DNA of 46,629 nt from positions 1 to 46,629 of the forward strand of contig JAHDDO010000001.1 of assembly GCA_020629315.1 (NCBI GenBank), written 5' to 3'. The DNA comes from Saprospiraceae bacterium. GTDB lineage: Bacteria > Bacteroidota > Bacteroidia > Chitinophagales > Saprospiraceae. Shown here piece after piece: positions 17,409 through 27,028 of this stretch. Below the pieces are notes generated by a model. The model saw nothing but the letters and a program-made list of their open reading frames with translations. It made no database searches and was not told the origin of the DNA. The translations under genes and the position numbers were made by a program. Positions within the stretch are counted from its first letter, which is position 1, and every line of letters begins with the position of its first letter.

Positions 17409-18593
17409 ATGGGAAATAAAGTATATATCGTATCTGCTAAACGTACACCAATGGGATCTTTTGGAGGCATGCTAAAAGGTTTTTCTGCTGTGCAATTAGG
17501 TAGTATAGCTATTAAAGCAAGTCTAGCTGAAGCTGCCCTTGATGCCTCTCAAATACAAGAAGTGTATTTAGGGAATGTAGTTCAAGCTGGTCTAGGACAA
17601 GCCCCGGCAAGGCAGGCTGCCTTGGCAGCTGGAATTGGGATGAATACACCTTGTACTACTGTCAACAAAGTATGTTCATCTGGAATGAAATCCATAATGT
17701 TGGCAGCCCAAAGTATTATGCTTGGTTTTAATGATATTGCCTTAGCAGGTGGTATGGAATCAATGAGCAATATTCCCTACTATTTAATGGATCAACGTTG
17801 GGGGAGCAAATATGGCAATAGAGATATTATTGATGGATTAGCGCATGATGGCTTAACGGATGCTTATGACAAACAAGCTATGGGCATTTTTGCAGACGCT
17901 ACGGCAGAGAAGTATGGCATAAGTCGGGAGGCGCAAGATGCCTATGCTATTCAATCATACGAAAGGGCGGCAGCGGCTACTTCCGCTGGACACTTCAAAA
18001 ATGAAATTGCTCCTGTGGAAATCCCTCAGCGGAAATCAGATCCTATAATCATGGATACTGATGAGGAGTACAAAAAAGTAAAGTTTGAAAAGATTCCTCA
18101 ACTACGTCCTGCTTTTACCAAAGAAGGCACAGTCACCGCAGCAAATGCTAGTACGATTAATGACGGTGCTTCAGCATTACTATTGGCAAGTGAGAAAGCA
18201 GTGAAAGAATTTGGTTTGTCACCAATAGCAGAAATTAAATCCTTTGCGGACGCCGCACATGAACCTAACTGGTTTACTACAGCACCAGCGAAGGCCGCAC
18301 CTAAAGCGATGGAACGCGCTGGCTTGACTAAAGACGATATAAATCTGTATGAAGTAAATGAAGCATTTGCTGTAGTTCCAATGAGTTTTATGCAAGACAT
18401 CGGAGTAACGGATGATATTGTAAATGTTAATGGAGGAGCAGTGAGTTTAGGCCATCCATTAGGTGCTTCTGGTGCGCGGATTGTAACTACCCTACTTCAC
18501 GCCATGGATCAAAAATCTGCGGCTCTTGGTTGTGCCACTTTATGTAATGGAGGCGGTGGCGCATCAGCGATGATTCTTGAAAAAGTAAATTAA
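17409..18593 (+). CDS. Acetyl-CoA C-acyltransferase (thiolase)
   Basis: Degradative or biosynthetic thiolase that condenses or cleaves acyl-CoA/acetyl-CoA in fatty-acid or acetoacetyl-CoA metabolism. From the ATG at 17409 it has 394 residues and begins MGNKVYIVSAKRTPMGSFGG. With this numbering the catalytic triad is C89 (VCSSGMKS), H349 (SLGHPLGASG) and C379 (LCNGGGG), almost identical to the Zoogloea enzyme. This confirms the start; an earlier in-frame TTG (17334) would add 25 residues and lies upstream of the -7 box. It appears monocistronic, with no beta-oxidation partners adjacent, so an acetyl-CoA acetyltransferase role is as likely as long-chain 3-ketoacyl-CoA cleavage. Confidence 0.95.
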   Translation: MGNKVYIVSAKRTPMGSFGGMLKGFSAVQLGSIAIKASLAEAALDASQIQEVYLGNVVQAGLGQAPARQAALAAGIGMNTPCTTVNKVCSSGMKSIMLAAQSIMLGFNDIALAGGMESMSNIPYYLMDQRWGSKYGNRDIIDGLAHDGLTDAYDKQAMGIFADATAEKYGISREAQDAYAIQSYERAAAATSAGHFKNEIAPVEIPQRKSDPIIMDTDEEYKKVKFEKIPQLRPAFTKEGTVTAANASTINDGASALLLASEKAVKEFGLSPIAEIKSFADAAHEPNWFTTAPAKAAPKAMERAGLTKDDINLYEVNEAFAVVPMSFMQDIGVTDDIVNVNGGAVSLGHPLGASGARIVTTLLHAMDQKSAALGCATLCNGGGGASAMILEKVN

Positions 18594-18665
18594 TGTATTA
18601 ATAATTTTATTTATATTATCTTCGGCGTGATTATCATTATTCACGTCACAATTTAAACAAAGAAA

Positions 18666-19010
18666 ATGAGCAAATTCGAGGATTGTATAGCTCGGTATAA
18701 GAAGGAGTTCGATAAAATTGGAGTCAAATATGACGAGGCCCTTCTTAGAAAAGTAGCTAAAGGTTGTGGACCATCTATCTACAGCGCTGATGCATCAAAA
18801 GTTTCTTCTGGTGATCCAAAAGAACTTGAAAGAGTAAAGAAAAATTTCCTAATCAAAAAACTTGGGTTGAAAGATACACCAAGATTGGATGATGCTATCA
18901 AAGATGTGGTAGCTGCTTTTGGTAAAGGAAACCGAAACAAATTCAGAGCTATGTTCTACTACATGCTTGCTGTGAATTTGAGAAAGAAAAGTCACTATAA
19001 CGATAAATAG
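18666..19010 (+). CDS. DUF2853 family protein
   Basis: A 114-residue, soluble, Lys-rich, probably all-helical protein. It matches the DUF2853 pattern by eye (MSKFEDCIARYKKEFDKIGV, VAKGCGPSIYSADASKVS, FLIKKLGL). The family is widespread in Bacteroidota and proteobacteria, and its function is unknown. It is monocistronic: a TATCTTCG box at 18617-18624 and a CGTGA/TCACG inverted repeat (18626-18630 and 18641-18645) precede it, and a strong terminator follows. Confidence 0.85.
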   Translation: MSKFEDCIARYKKEFDKIGVKYDEALLRKVAKGCGPSIYSADASKVSSGDPKELERVKKNFLIKKLGLKDTPRLDDAIKDVVAAFGKGNRNKFRAMFYYMLAVNLRKKSHYNDK

Positions 19011-19030
19011 TATTATCTAAATAGTACGTG

Positions 19031-19064
19031 AAAAAAAGCGGTTCATTTCTGAGCCGCTTTTTTT
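19031..19064 (+). terminator. Intrinsic terminator after the DUF2853 gene
   Basis: AGCGGTTCA (19037-19045) pairs with TGAGCCGCT (19050-19058), one wobble, around a four-base loop. Seven A precede the stem and seven T follow. Confidence 0.88.
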
Positions 19065-19106
19065 ATTGCCTTAGCCAGAATACCTGTCATTCTGTCATTA
19101 TTGTCT

Positions 19107-19114
19107 TATTTTTG
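19107..19114 (+). promoter_or_regulatory. Bacteroidota-type -7 box upstream of miaB
   Basis: TATTTTTG is an exact TAnnTTTG. No good TTG is found at the -33 position, so support rests on the -7 box and its place between a terminator and miaB. The predicted start is near 19121. It may head the miaB - regulator - lptE run. Confidence 0.42.
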
Positions 19115-19134
19115 TGCTTTAATGTTGTGTGCAT

Positions 19135-20568
19135 ATGTATAATGATAATCCAACCTTGGATCAGATAGATAAAGTTATTGACGAAAAAAAGCAAGGAGAA
19201 GCCTATTATAATGCGGAATTGAGCGGTACTTCTGCTAAACAATTCTACATTGAGTCTTATGGCTGCGCCATGAATTTTAGTGATTCTGAAATTGTAGCCT
19301 CTATCCTCTCAAAAGCAGGATTTTCTCCTACCCGAAATATTTTAGATGCTAGTTTGATATTGATCAATACTTGTTCAATACGTGAAAAAGCGGAAGACAA
19401 TGTCAGGCAACGTTTGCATATTTTCAATAAACACAAAAAGAATAAACCGGAATTACTTGTAGGTGTCCTCGGTTGTATGGCTGAGCGATTGAAGAAGAAA
19501 TTTTTGGAAGAAGAAAAGATTGTAGATCTAGTTGTAGGGCCAGATGCGTACAGAGACCTTCCTAATTTAATTCAAACAGCAGAAGAGGGCGAAAAAAGTA
19601 TTAACGTCCTACTTTCCAGAGAAGAAACCTATGCAGATATTTCACCACTCCGATTGGGAAGTAATGGGGTAAGTGCCTTCATTTCAATCATGCGTGGGTG
19701 TGACAATATGTGTTCGTTTTGTGTTGTTCCATTTACTAGAGGTAGAGAACGAAGTCGAAATCCATTTACCATTGTTGCAGAAGCGCAAGATCTGTATGAC
19801 AAAGGATATAAAGAAGTTACTTTACTTGGGCAGAATGTAGATTCATTTAAGTGGGAGAATCCTGAAACAGGTGAGGTGGTTAACTTTGCCCAGTTATTGG
19901 AACGAGTAGCTATGGTTCATCCCAAGCTTAGAATTAGATTTAGTACTTCTCATCCAAAAGATATAACCGATGAGGTACTTTATACCATAAAAAAGTATGA
20001 TAACCTTTGCAACTACATTCATTTACCTGTTCAATCTGGTAACTCAAGAGTCCTAGAACTAATGAACAGAACCTATGATAGTGATTGGTACAAAGAACGC
20101 GTGTCTGCTATTTATCAAATAATCCCAGATTGCGCAATTTCTTCAGACATAATAACTGGATTTTGTTCAGAAACAGAAGAAGAGCATCAAGATACGCTTG
20201 AAATGATCAAATGGGCGAACTATTCTATGTCTTACATGTTCTATTATTCAGAGCGGCCTGGCACTTTGGCTGCTAGAAAATATACCGATGATATTCCCCT
20301 GCCTACCAAAAAAAGAAGGTTGGCAGAAGTTATTGAAGTACAATCTGAAGTTTCCAGATTACATAACCTAAAAGATATTGGAAAAACCTACGAGGTTCTT
20401 ATTGAAGGGGATTCTAAAAAATCAGACCAGGACTTTAAGGGAAGAAACAGTCAGAATAAGATGATCATTTTTGAAAAGCAAGCTGGATACAAGCCAGGAG
20501 ACTATGTATTTGTTAAGGTCACCGATGTCACTAGCGCAACGCTGAAAGGTCATATTGTAAATGGGTAA
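19135..20568 (+). CDS. miaB: tRNA-2-methylthio-N6-dimethylallyladenosine synthase
   Basis: Radical-SAM methylthiotransferase that adds the 2-methylthio group to i6A37 of tRNAs. 477 residues from the ATG at 19135; a GTG two codons earlier is possible. The N-terminal UPF0004 domain carries the three auxiliary-cluster cysteines: C44 (SYGCAMN), C80 (NTCSIRE) and C114 (LGCMAER). The radical-SAM cluster is C189, C193 and C196 in [20 protein letters not shown]. The C-terminal TRAM domain runs ~415-477 (YEVLIEGDS to SATLKGHIV). The sigma-54 activator gene starts eight bases after its stop. The miaB-activator-lptE order recurs in many Bacteroidota as I recall it. Confidence 0.97.
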   Translation: MYNDNPTLDQIDKVIDEKKQGEAYYNAELSGTSAKQFYIESYGCAMNFSDSEIVASILSKAGFSPTRNILDASLILINTCSIREKAEDNVRQRLHIFNKHKKNKPELLVGVLGCMAERLKKKFLEEEKIVDLVVGPDAYRDLPNLIQTAEEGEKSINVLLSREETYADISPLRLGSNGVSAFISIMRGCDNMCSFCVVPFTRGRERSRNPFTIVAEAQDLYDKGYKEVTLLGQNVDSFKWENPETGEVVNFAQLLERVAMVHPKLRIRFSTSHPKDITDEVLYTIKKYDNLCNYIHLPVQSGNSRVLELMNRTYDSDWYKERVSAIYQIIPDCAISSDIITGFCSETEEEHQDTLEMIKWANYSMSYMFYYSERPGTLAARKYTDDIPLPTKKRRLAEVIEVQSEVSRLHNLKDIGKTYEVLIEGDSKKSDQDFKGRNSQNKMIIFEKQAGYKPGDYVFVKVTDVTSATLKGHIVNG

Positions 20569-20576
20569 AGAAATAC

Positions 20577-21836
20577 ATGAGCATTCAAGGCATAAAACAA
20601 CGGTATGGGATCATTGGACGATCAGAAAAATTAGATCGAGCTATTGATATTGCACTAAAGGTTAGCACCACGGATTTAAGCGTGCTTATCCAAGGAGAAA
20701 GTGGCGTTGGTAAAGAAGCGATAAGTAAGATCATTCACGATAATAGTAAGCGAAAACACAATACATTTATTGGTATCAATTGTGGTGCTATTCCCGCAGG
20801 CACTATAAACTCTGAATTATTTGGACATGAAAAAGGGGCCTTTACAGGTGCTACTTCAGAAAGAAAAGGATATTTCGAAACAGCCGGTGGCGGTACCATC
20901 TTCCTAGATGAAATTGGAGAAATGCCCTTGGACACTCAGGCCTATTTATTACGTGTTTTGGAAAACGGCGAATTTATTAAAGTAGGCTCTTCTAAAGTAG
21001 AGAAAACCGATGTTAGAGTCGTTGCTGCCACAAACGTAGACTTGCTTGATAAAATAAAAAAAGGAAAGTTTAGAGAAGACCTCTACTACAGACTCAATAC
21101 GGTACCTATCTATATTCCAGCCTTACACGAAAGAAGAGAAGATATTGATCTGTTATTCAGAAAATTTAGCATTGACTTTGCTGAAAAATATCATAGTGAG
21201 CCAGTCAGACTACTGCCCGATGCCAAGGATGTCGTTTTCCAATATAGATGGCCAGGTAATGTGAGAGAACTTCGAAACGTAGTCGAGCAACTGTCTATCT
21301 TACATACGGATGAATATGTGAACGCAGATAAATTATATGAACTCACACCTCAACTTTTTAAAAGCAATTTACCTGCTAAAACTAATCAAAGTGAAGAAGG
21401 CTTTGGGCCTGGACTCGAAGAGAGAGAGATCTTATATAAGTTCTTGTTTGAAATGAAAAATGATCTGAACGATCTAAAAAGTTTAGTCTTTGAGCTTATC
21501 CAATCAAATGATCTTAATGTCAGTAATTCACAACCCTTGCGATCTTTGCAAAATCAAGCAAGTGTAACGCCTATATTCTCCAATCAATCGATGGAATCGC
21601 CTGTGATTGTTAGTCATAATGAAGATGACAATCCAGAACTCATAATAAAGACGCCTAATTATTTTGATTCTTCAGAAGAAGTTGAGGAAAGTCTTTCGCT
21701 AGACGATAAGACGAAAGAATTAATCATTAAAGCTTTAAAGAAACACAATAATAAGCGTAAAAAAGCCGCTGAAGATTTAGGTATCTCTGAACGTACTTTA
21801 TATCGTAAAATAAAAGAATATGGTATTCAGGAGTAA
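20577..21836 (+). CDS. Sigma-54-dependent transcriptional activator without an input domain
   Basis: A 419-residue bacterial enhancer-binding protein. It starts almost directly with the AAA+ domain: Walker A GESGVGKE (40-47), the sigma-54 contact loop GAFTGA (87-92) and Walker B TIFLDEIGE (107-115). The arginine-finger region is REDLYYRLN. A ~110-residue low-complexity linker (~265-375) follows, with a possible short coiled coil (MKNDLNDLKSLVFELIQ). The protein ends in a Fis-type HTH (~378-419, KKAAEDLGISERTLYRKIKEY). There is no receiver, GAF or PAS domain, so it is either constitutive or controlled by a partner or by the linker. It overlaps lptE by 17 bases, so it is tied to envelope biogenesis. 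The three sigma-54-type promoters in this window are natural candidate targets. Confidence 0.95.
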   Translation: MSIQGIKQRYGIIGRSEKLDRAIDIALKVSTTDLSVLIQGESGVGKEAISKIIHDNSKRKHNTFIGINCGAIPAGTINSELFGHEKGAFTGATSERKGYFETAGGGTIFLDEIGEMPLDTQAYLLRVLENGEFIKVGSSKVEKTDVRVVAATNVDLLDKIKKGKFREDLYYRLNTVPIYIPALHERREDIDLLFRKFSIDFAEKYHSEPVRLLPDAKDVVFQYRWPGNVRELRNVVEQLSILHTDEYVNADKLYELTPQLFKSNLPAKTNQSEEGFGPGLEEREILYKFLFEMKNDLNDLKSLVFELIQSNDLNVSNSQPLRSLQNQASVTPIFSNQSMESPVIVSHNEDDNPELIIKTPNYFDSSEEVEESLSLDDKTKELIIKALKKHNNKRKKAAEDLGISERTLYRKIKEYGIQE

Positions 21837-22320
21837 TGCAATTCTTCTACTATGCATTTTGTTATTGGTAAGTTCCTGTTACTCTTTTAAGGGTATTGCT
21901 GTGCCTCAGGGGGTTGAAACCTTTTATGTCGAAAACTTCACCTTAAGTGCGTATAATGCGCCAGCCAATATCGAAATTGACTTTACTGAAGCCTTGCGAA
22001 AAAAATTAAGGGAAGAAGCTAGATTGCGATTTGATGACGTAGATCCTCATGTTATGTTCTCTGGTTCGATAACCGCTTTTGATATTGGCATAGCTTCTGC
22101 AACAGGTAATGATGATGTAGCTCTAAATAGACTGAATATAAGAGTTATGGTCAAGTATGAGGATACCATTGACCCTGATAACAGTTATGAAAAAACACTC
22201 ACTGAATTTGAAGATTTTGATGCGGATGCTGATTTTCAAAGTCTTCAGGATGAGTTGATTACCCTTATATTCAATGATGTTATCGAAAAAGTATTTAATG
22301 ACACGTATACCAATTGGTAA
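21820..22320 (+). CDS. lptE: LPS-assembly lipoprotein LptE
   Basis: A 166-residue lipoprotein of the Bacteroidota LptE family. The signal peptide has a lipobox LVSSC (Cys20), followed by YSFKGIAVPQGVETFYVENF, the family signature ("YSF.G.....v.tf.v..f"). LptE plugs the LptD barrel that inserts lipopolysaccharide into the outer leaflet. The ATG at 21820 overlaps the activator gene by 17 bases; the ATG at 21837 (in TAATG) is out of frame with the lipobox. A translationally coupled operon with the activator and miaB is likely. Confidence 0.92.
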   Translation: MVFRSNAILLLCILLLVSSCYSFKGIAVPQGVETFYVENFTLSAYNAPANIEIDFTEALRKKLREEARLRFDDVDPHVMFSGSITAFDIGIASATGNDDVALNRLNIRVMVKYEDTIDPDNSYEKTLTEFEDFDADADFQSLQDELITLIFNDVIEKVFNDTYTNW

Positions 22321-22325
22321 GCCAT

Positions 22326-22333
22326 TACCTTTG
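22326..22333 (+). promoter_or_regulatory. Possible internal promoter (-7 box)
   Basis: TACCTTTG is an exact TAnnTTTG in the 35-base gap between lptE and the next gene, about 22 bases before its ATG. No TTG is well placed for -33. The box is also part of a small palindrome (ACCTTTGTAAGGT), so it may be coincidental. Confidence 0.3.
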
Positions 22334-22355
22334 TAAGGTGTAACAACAATGATAA

Positions 22356-23279
22356 ATGAAGTGGTTAAACCCCATTAACGGAGAAAAAAACCCAAACGAT
22401 TGGGACGCAGCTTGGATACAATATCGATTGGCAAAAAAGCCAATGGATTTGGTGCGCAACATCTTATTGCTAGTGAAAGGATTTTATCATGATGATAAAG
22501 ACACAGGTTTTGAAGCGATGAAAAAAGTAAAAATCCTTTCCAATGGACCTTTACATATTTCAGGGCTCTCTACCCTTTTCAGATCAGAAGCGCCAGAGGA
22601 TGTGTTTGAGATCGAAATGATTAAACTTAAGAAAAAGAAGAAAAAACAAAATAATAGTCAAGAGGTAATCCTCCCTTTAGCTGACACCCAAAGTCACGAC
22701 CAAGAGCAAAGTATAGATGAGGTCGACAAATTAGAAAAGCTATTAAAAGAGGAAGTATTAGAATTAGAAAGTATAGAAGTTCCTGATGAGGTGACATCTA
22801 TTCAATCTCCGGCAGTCGAAGCTATTGAAACAGAAGAGGAAAAGCCGGCTGACATTGAGGAAGATGTCGATGCTACATCGCAAGATGAGACTATCTTTGA
22901 GATTGAAGAATTGGACATAGATTTAGATACTGAGCCATCTTTCCAAGAAGAGGCTATTAGCGACCCAGTTGTAGATAGCGATGTTATGGAACAAGAAGCT
23001 CTTGTATCTTTTGAGCCTGTGGGTCCTTCTCCATTTACGCGATGGATAAATCAATTTTCTAGCGAAAAAGATCCACTGCATGAGAAGCGAATGCTTCAAA
23101 GTAAAGTAGACAATAGCATAGAACATAATCAAAACATTATTTCTGCCTCTTTAGCTCAAATACTGGCTGAACAAGGACACATTACTGAGGCTATTGATAT
23201 GTTCGAAAGGTTGCGTTTGAAATTCCCAGAAAAAAGTAGTTATTTTGCGACTCAAATTGAAAAACTGAAAAAGTTATAA
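22356..23279 (+). CDS. Acidic protein with a C-terminal TPR-like motif
   Basis: 307 residues, no signal peptide. Three parts are visible. An N-terminal ~85 residues (MKWLNPINGEKNPNDWD) is Trp/Lys-rich. A long, very acidic low-complexity middle runs ~105-220, rich in E, D and V. The conserved C-terminus (~255-307: IISASLAQILAEQGHITEAIDMFERL, then KFPEKSSYFATQI) has one TPR-like helix pair. This C-terminal motif recurs in small Bacteroidota proteins encoded between lptE and secG, from recall of that gene order. The stop is two bases before the secG ATG, so they are co-transcribed. The function is unknown; a role beside the Sec machinery is suggested by position only. Confidence 0.8.
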   Translation: MKWLNPINGEKNPNDWDAAWIQYRLAKKPMDLVRNILLLVKGFYHDDKDTGFEAMKKVKILSNGPLHISGLSTLFRSEAPEDVFEIEMIKLKKKKKKQNNSQEVILPLADTQSHDQEQSIDEVDKLEKLLKEEVLELESIEVPDEVTSIQSPAVEAIETEEEKPADIEEDVDATSQDETIFEIEELDIDLDTEPSFQEEAISDPVVDSDVMEQEALVSFEPVGPSPFTRWINQFSSEKDPLHEKRMLQSKVDNSIEHNQNIISASLAQILAEQGHITEAIDMFERLRLKFPEKSSYFATQIEKLKKL

Positions 23280-23281
23280 CT

Positions 23282-23527
23282 ATGGATCCTTTAGTAACAA
23301 GTTTGACCATTTTAATTGGACTGAATTGTGTGCTTCTAATGCTAGTGGTTTTAATTCAAAATCCTAAGGGAGGAGGTGTAGATTCTACATTTGGAGGTCA
23401 AGCTGCTAATCAGATGTTTGGTGCAGCTCGATCCACCGACTTTGTTGAAAAATTGACGTGGGGTCTCGCGATAGCGTTGTTTGTATTATGTATACTTACA
23501 GCCATTATTGTAAAGATGAATTCGTAA
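23282..23527 (+). CDS. secG: Preprotein translocase subunit SecG
   Basis: An 81-residue inner-membrane protein with two hydrophobic helices (~5-25 and ~57-77). Between them lies the SecG signature VLIQNPKGGGVDSTFGGQAA. It is the accessory subunit of the SecYEG channel. It follows the acidic TPR-like gene by two bases and ends in a terminator, closing the miaB to secG run. Confidence 0.95.
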   Translation: MDPLVTSLTILIGLNCVLLMLVVLIQNPKGGGVDSTFGGQAANQMFGAARSTDFVEKLTWGLAIALFVLCILTAIIVKMNS

Positions 23528-23540
23528 GAATAAATTATAA

Positions 23541-23576
23541 AAAAAAAGCCTGCGAAATTCGCAGGCTTTTTTTTTC
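23541..23576 (+). terminator. Intrinsic terminator after secG
   Basis: GCCTGCG (23548-23554) pairs with CGCAGGC (23560-23566) around a five-base loop, with runs of A before and nine T after. It insulates secG from groESL. Confidence 0.9.
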
Positions 23577-23620
23577 TGCCAATATTTCCATCCGTTCTAT
23601 TTATACTGCCAAAATTTTCC
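23576..23620. repeat. Imperfect direct repeat upstream of groES
   Basis: CTGCCAATATTTCC (23576-23589) and CTGCCAAAATTTTCC (23606-23620) are 30 bases apart. They lie roughly 60-100 bases upstream of the predicted sigma-54 start of groES, the usual zone for an activator binding site. Their role is inferred only from position. Confidence 0.4.
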
Positions 23621-23652
23621 AAAACCATGAAATTTTGACATGAAAAAGCAGA

Positions 23653-23668
23653 TGGCATGGCTTATGCA
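23653..23668 (+). promoter_or_regulatory. Sigma-54 (RpoN) promoter upstream of groESL
   Basis: TGGCATGGCTTATGCA has GG at 23654-23655 and GC at 23666-23667, with the exact ten-base spacing. Only one -12 position departs from TTGCA. The predicted start is near 23679, giving a ~46-base leader before groES. No CIRCE element (HrcA operator) is visible in the same spacer. Confidence 0.62.
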
Positions 23669-23724
23669 GAAAGCAATTTGTATTTGACATTTTCATTCAT
23701 TAACTAATAAAAACTAAAACAATT

Positions 23725-23997
23725 ATGATGAAGCCTATCAATGACAGGGTCGTTGTAAAACCTGCACCAGCTGATGACAAAACTGCAGGAGGAATCATTA
23801 TCCCAGATACGGCAAAAGAGAAACCACAACGAGGGGAAGTAGTCGCTGTAGGTCCTGGAAAAGACGGGAACCTTATGACAGCCGCTGTTGGTGATATTGT
23901 ACTCTATGGTAAATATGCCGGTCAAGAGATTAACTATAAAGGTGTTGATTACCTTATTATGAGAGAAGATGATATCCTTGTCATCTTAGAAGAGTAG
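23725..23997 (+). CDS. groES: Co-chaperonin GroES
   Basis: 90-residue Hsp10 lid of the GroEL chamber. Typical start [20 protein letters not shown] (the second ATG at 23728 is equally possible). A mobile-loop [18 protein letters not shown] follows, and the end is the conserved [16 protein letters not shown]. It is followed by groEL after 45 bases, in the standard bicistronic order. A sigma-54-type promoter precedes it. Confidence 0.98.
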   Translation: MMKPINDRVVVKPAPADDKTAGGIIIPDTAKEKPQRGEVVAVGPGKDGNLMTAAVGDIVLYGKYAGQEINYKGVDYLIMREDDILVILEE

Positions 23998-24036
23998 TAC
24001 TCTTACTGAACTCATTCATTCACTTCTAAAGAATAA

Positions 24037-25686
<1,650 letters not shown>

Positions 25687-25696
25687 TGAAGATGTG

Positions 25697-25728
25697 AAAA
25701 AGGAGCTGATAATTCAGCTCCTTTTTTT
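25697..25728 (+). terminator. Intrinsic terminator after groEL
   Basis: GGAGCTGA (25702-25709) pairs with TCAGCTCC (25714-25721) around a four-base loop. Five A precede and seven T follow. Confidence 0.92.
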
Positions 25729-25761
25729 ATTTCCTTCCCTAGGGTTTAGTATTTTCAAAAT

Positions 25762-27024
25762 ATGATACCTTATACTACGGCTTTACTTTTTGCTATCCCA
25801 GGTTTTATGCTCTTGCTTCTCGCTGAGTTAGCTTACGGTATCTACAAAAAAGAAATTCATTTCAACCTTTATGATACAATATCCAGTCTAAGTTCGGGCA
25901 TCACGAATAGCATTAAAGACTCCTTAGGTCTTGCCATAGTGCTGATCAGTTATCCTCTCCTATTACAATACGTTCAAGTCTATGAAATCCCTAATTCGTG
26001 GCTAGTCTATGTGGTCGCTTTTATAGCTATCGATTTTTCGGAATATTGGATTCACCGGGTGAGTCATAAGGTAAACTTGTTTTGGAATAGACATGTCATT
26101 CACCACAGCTCCGAAGAATTTAATTTAGCTTGCGCCCTTCGCCAACCTGTATCGAATTTAGTAGGTATTTTCGCCGTTTTCCTTTTGCCAGCGGCTATCC
26201 TAGGGGTACCAAGTGACGTAATTTTGCTGATTGCACCTATCCACCTCTTTATGCAATTTTGGTATCATACTCGCTATATTGGGAAGTTGGGGTTTCTCGA
26301 ATATATTATTGTGACACCTTCACAACATAGAGTTCATCATGCCATTAACCCTGAGTATATCGATAAAAATCTAGCACCCATTTTTTGTATCTGGGATCGA
26401 ATGTTCGGAACCTTCCAAGAAGAGTTAGAAGATGTCCCTCCCGTTTATGGCGTATTGAAACAGCCAAATACCTGGAATCCCATTCGCATAAATTTCCAAC
26501 ACATCTGGGGGCTTATCCAAGATGCCTGGTACACACAATCATGGAAAGATAAGTGTAGATTATGGTTTATGCCGACTGGCTGGCGACCTGCAGATGTAAA
26601 GGTATCCCGACCGCGAATGGCTATCGAGGACGTGTATAATTTCAAAAAGTATAAAACAAAAGCTAGCAAAGGACAATCGTGGTATGCTGCTATACGATTT
26701 GTAACTACCCTCTTCTTTTTACTATGCTTGCTTTACCAATTTCAGTATTTCGCTTATCCCCATCTATTATTCTATGGGCTATTTATATGCATAGGAATTT
26801 ATGGATATACGGCTATGATGGATAACGATCCTCTTGGGGTGTTATTCGAGGTCTTATTTGCCCTTTCCGGGATTATCTATATTCTTTATTTCGAACAGTG
26901 GTTCGGGATTTCTGGCTTTATACCCACCCTGGTCTTTATTGTTTATTTTGTTTGGGTGTTGTTCAATGTGATTCAATATGGTATTCGCCAACGTGGAAGG
27001 ACATTGGACCATCAGCAGGTATGA
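25762..27024 (+). CDS. Sterol desaturase/fatty-acid hydroxylase family protein, AGMO-like
   Basis: A 420-residue integral membrane di-iron enzyme. The eight-His pattern of the fatty-acid hydroxylase superfamily is present: HRVSH (98-102), HVIHH (111-115), H161/H169 and HRVHH (189-193). The stretch SSEEFNLACALRQPV after the second His box is very like eukaryotic alkylglycerol monooxygenase (SSEDYNLxTALRQ), which cleaves ether lipids. A C-terminal extension (~305-410) adds about four hydrophobic helices, as in that enzyme. The bacterial substrate is unknown; ether-lipid or hopanoid/sphingolipid oxidation are the options. It follows groEL independently and is convergent with the LRR gene, with only four bases between stop codons. 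Confidence 0.88.
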   Translation: MIPYTTALLFAIPGFMLLLLAELAYGIYKKEIHFNLYDTISSLSSGITNSIKDSLGLAIVLISYPLLLQYVQVYEIPNSWLVYVVAFIAIDFSEYWIHRVSHKVNLFWNRHVIHHSSEEFNLACALRQPVSNLVGIFAVFLLPAAILGVPSDVILLIAPIHLFMQFWYHTRYIGKLGFLEYIIVTPSQHRVHHAINPEYIDKNLAPIFCIWDRMFGTFQEELEDVPPVYGVLKQPNTWNPIRINFQHIWGLIQDAWYTQSWKDKCRLWFMPTGWRPADVKVSRPRMAIEDVYNFKKYKTKASKGQSWYAAIRFVTTLFFLLCLLYQFQYFAYPHLLFYGLFICIGIYGYTAMMDNDPLGVLFEVLFALSGIIYILYFEQWFGISGFIPTLVFIVYFVWVLFNVIQYGIRQRGRTLDHQQV

Positions 27025-27028
27025 GAGA

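Noticed and set aside
20259..20274. TGGCACTTTGGCTGCT, sigma-54-like with correct spacing, 300 bases before the activator gene
   Set aside because: It lies inside miaB and encodes the conserved RPGTLAARK motif, so codon constraint explains it. The -12 box is also weaker.
23528..23724. Search for a CIRCE (HrcA) operator before groES
   Set aside because: No TTAGCACTC-N9-GAGTGCTAA-like repeat is present.
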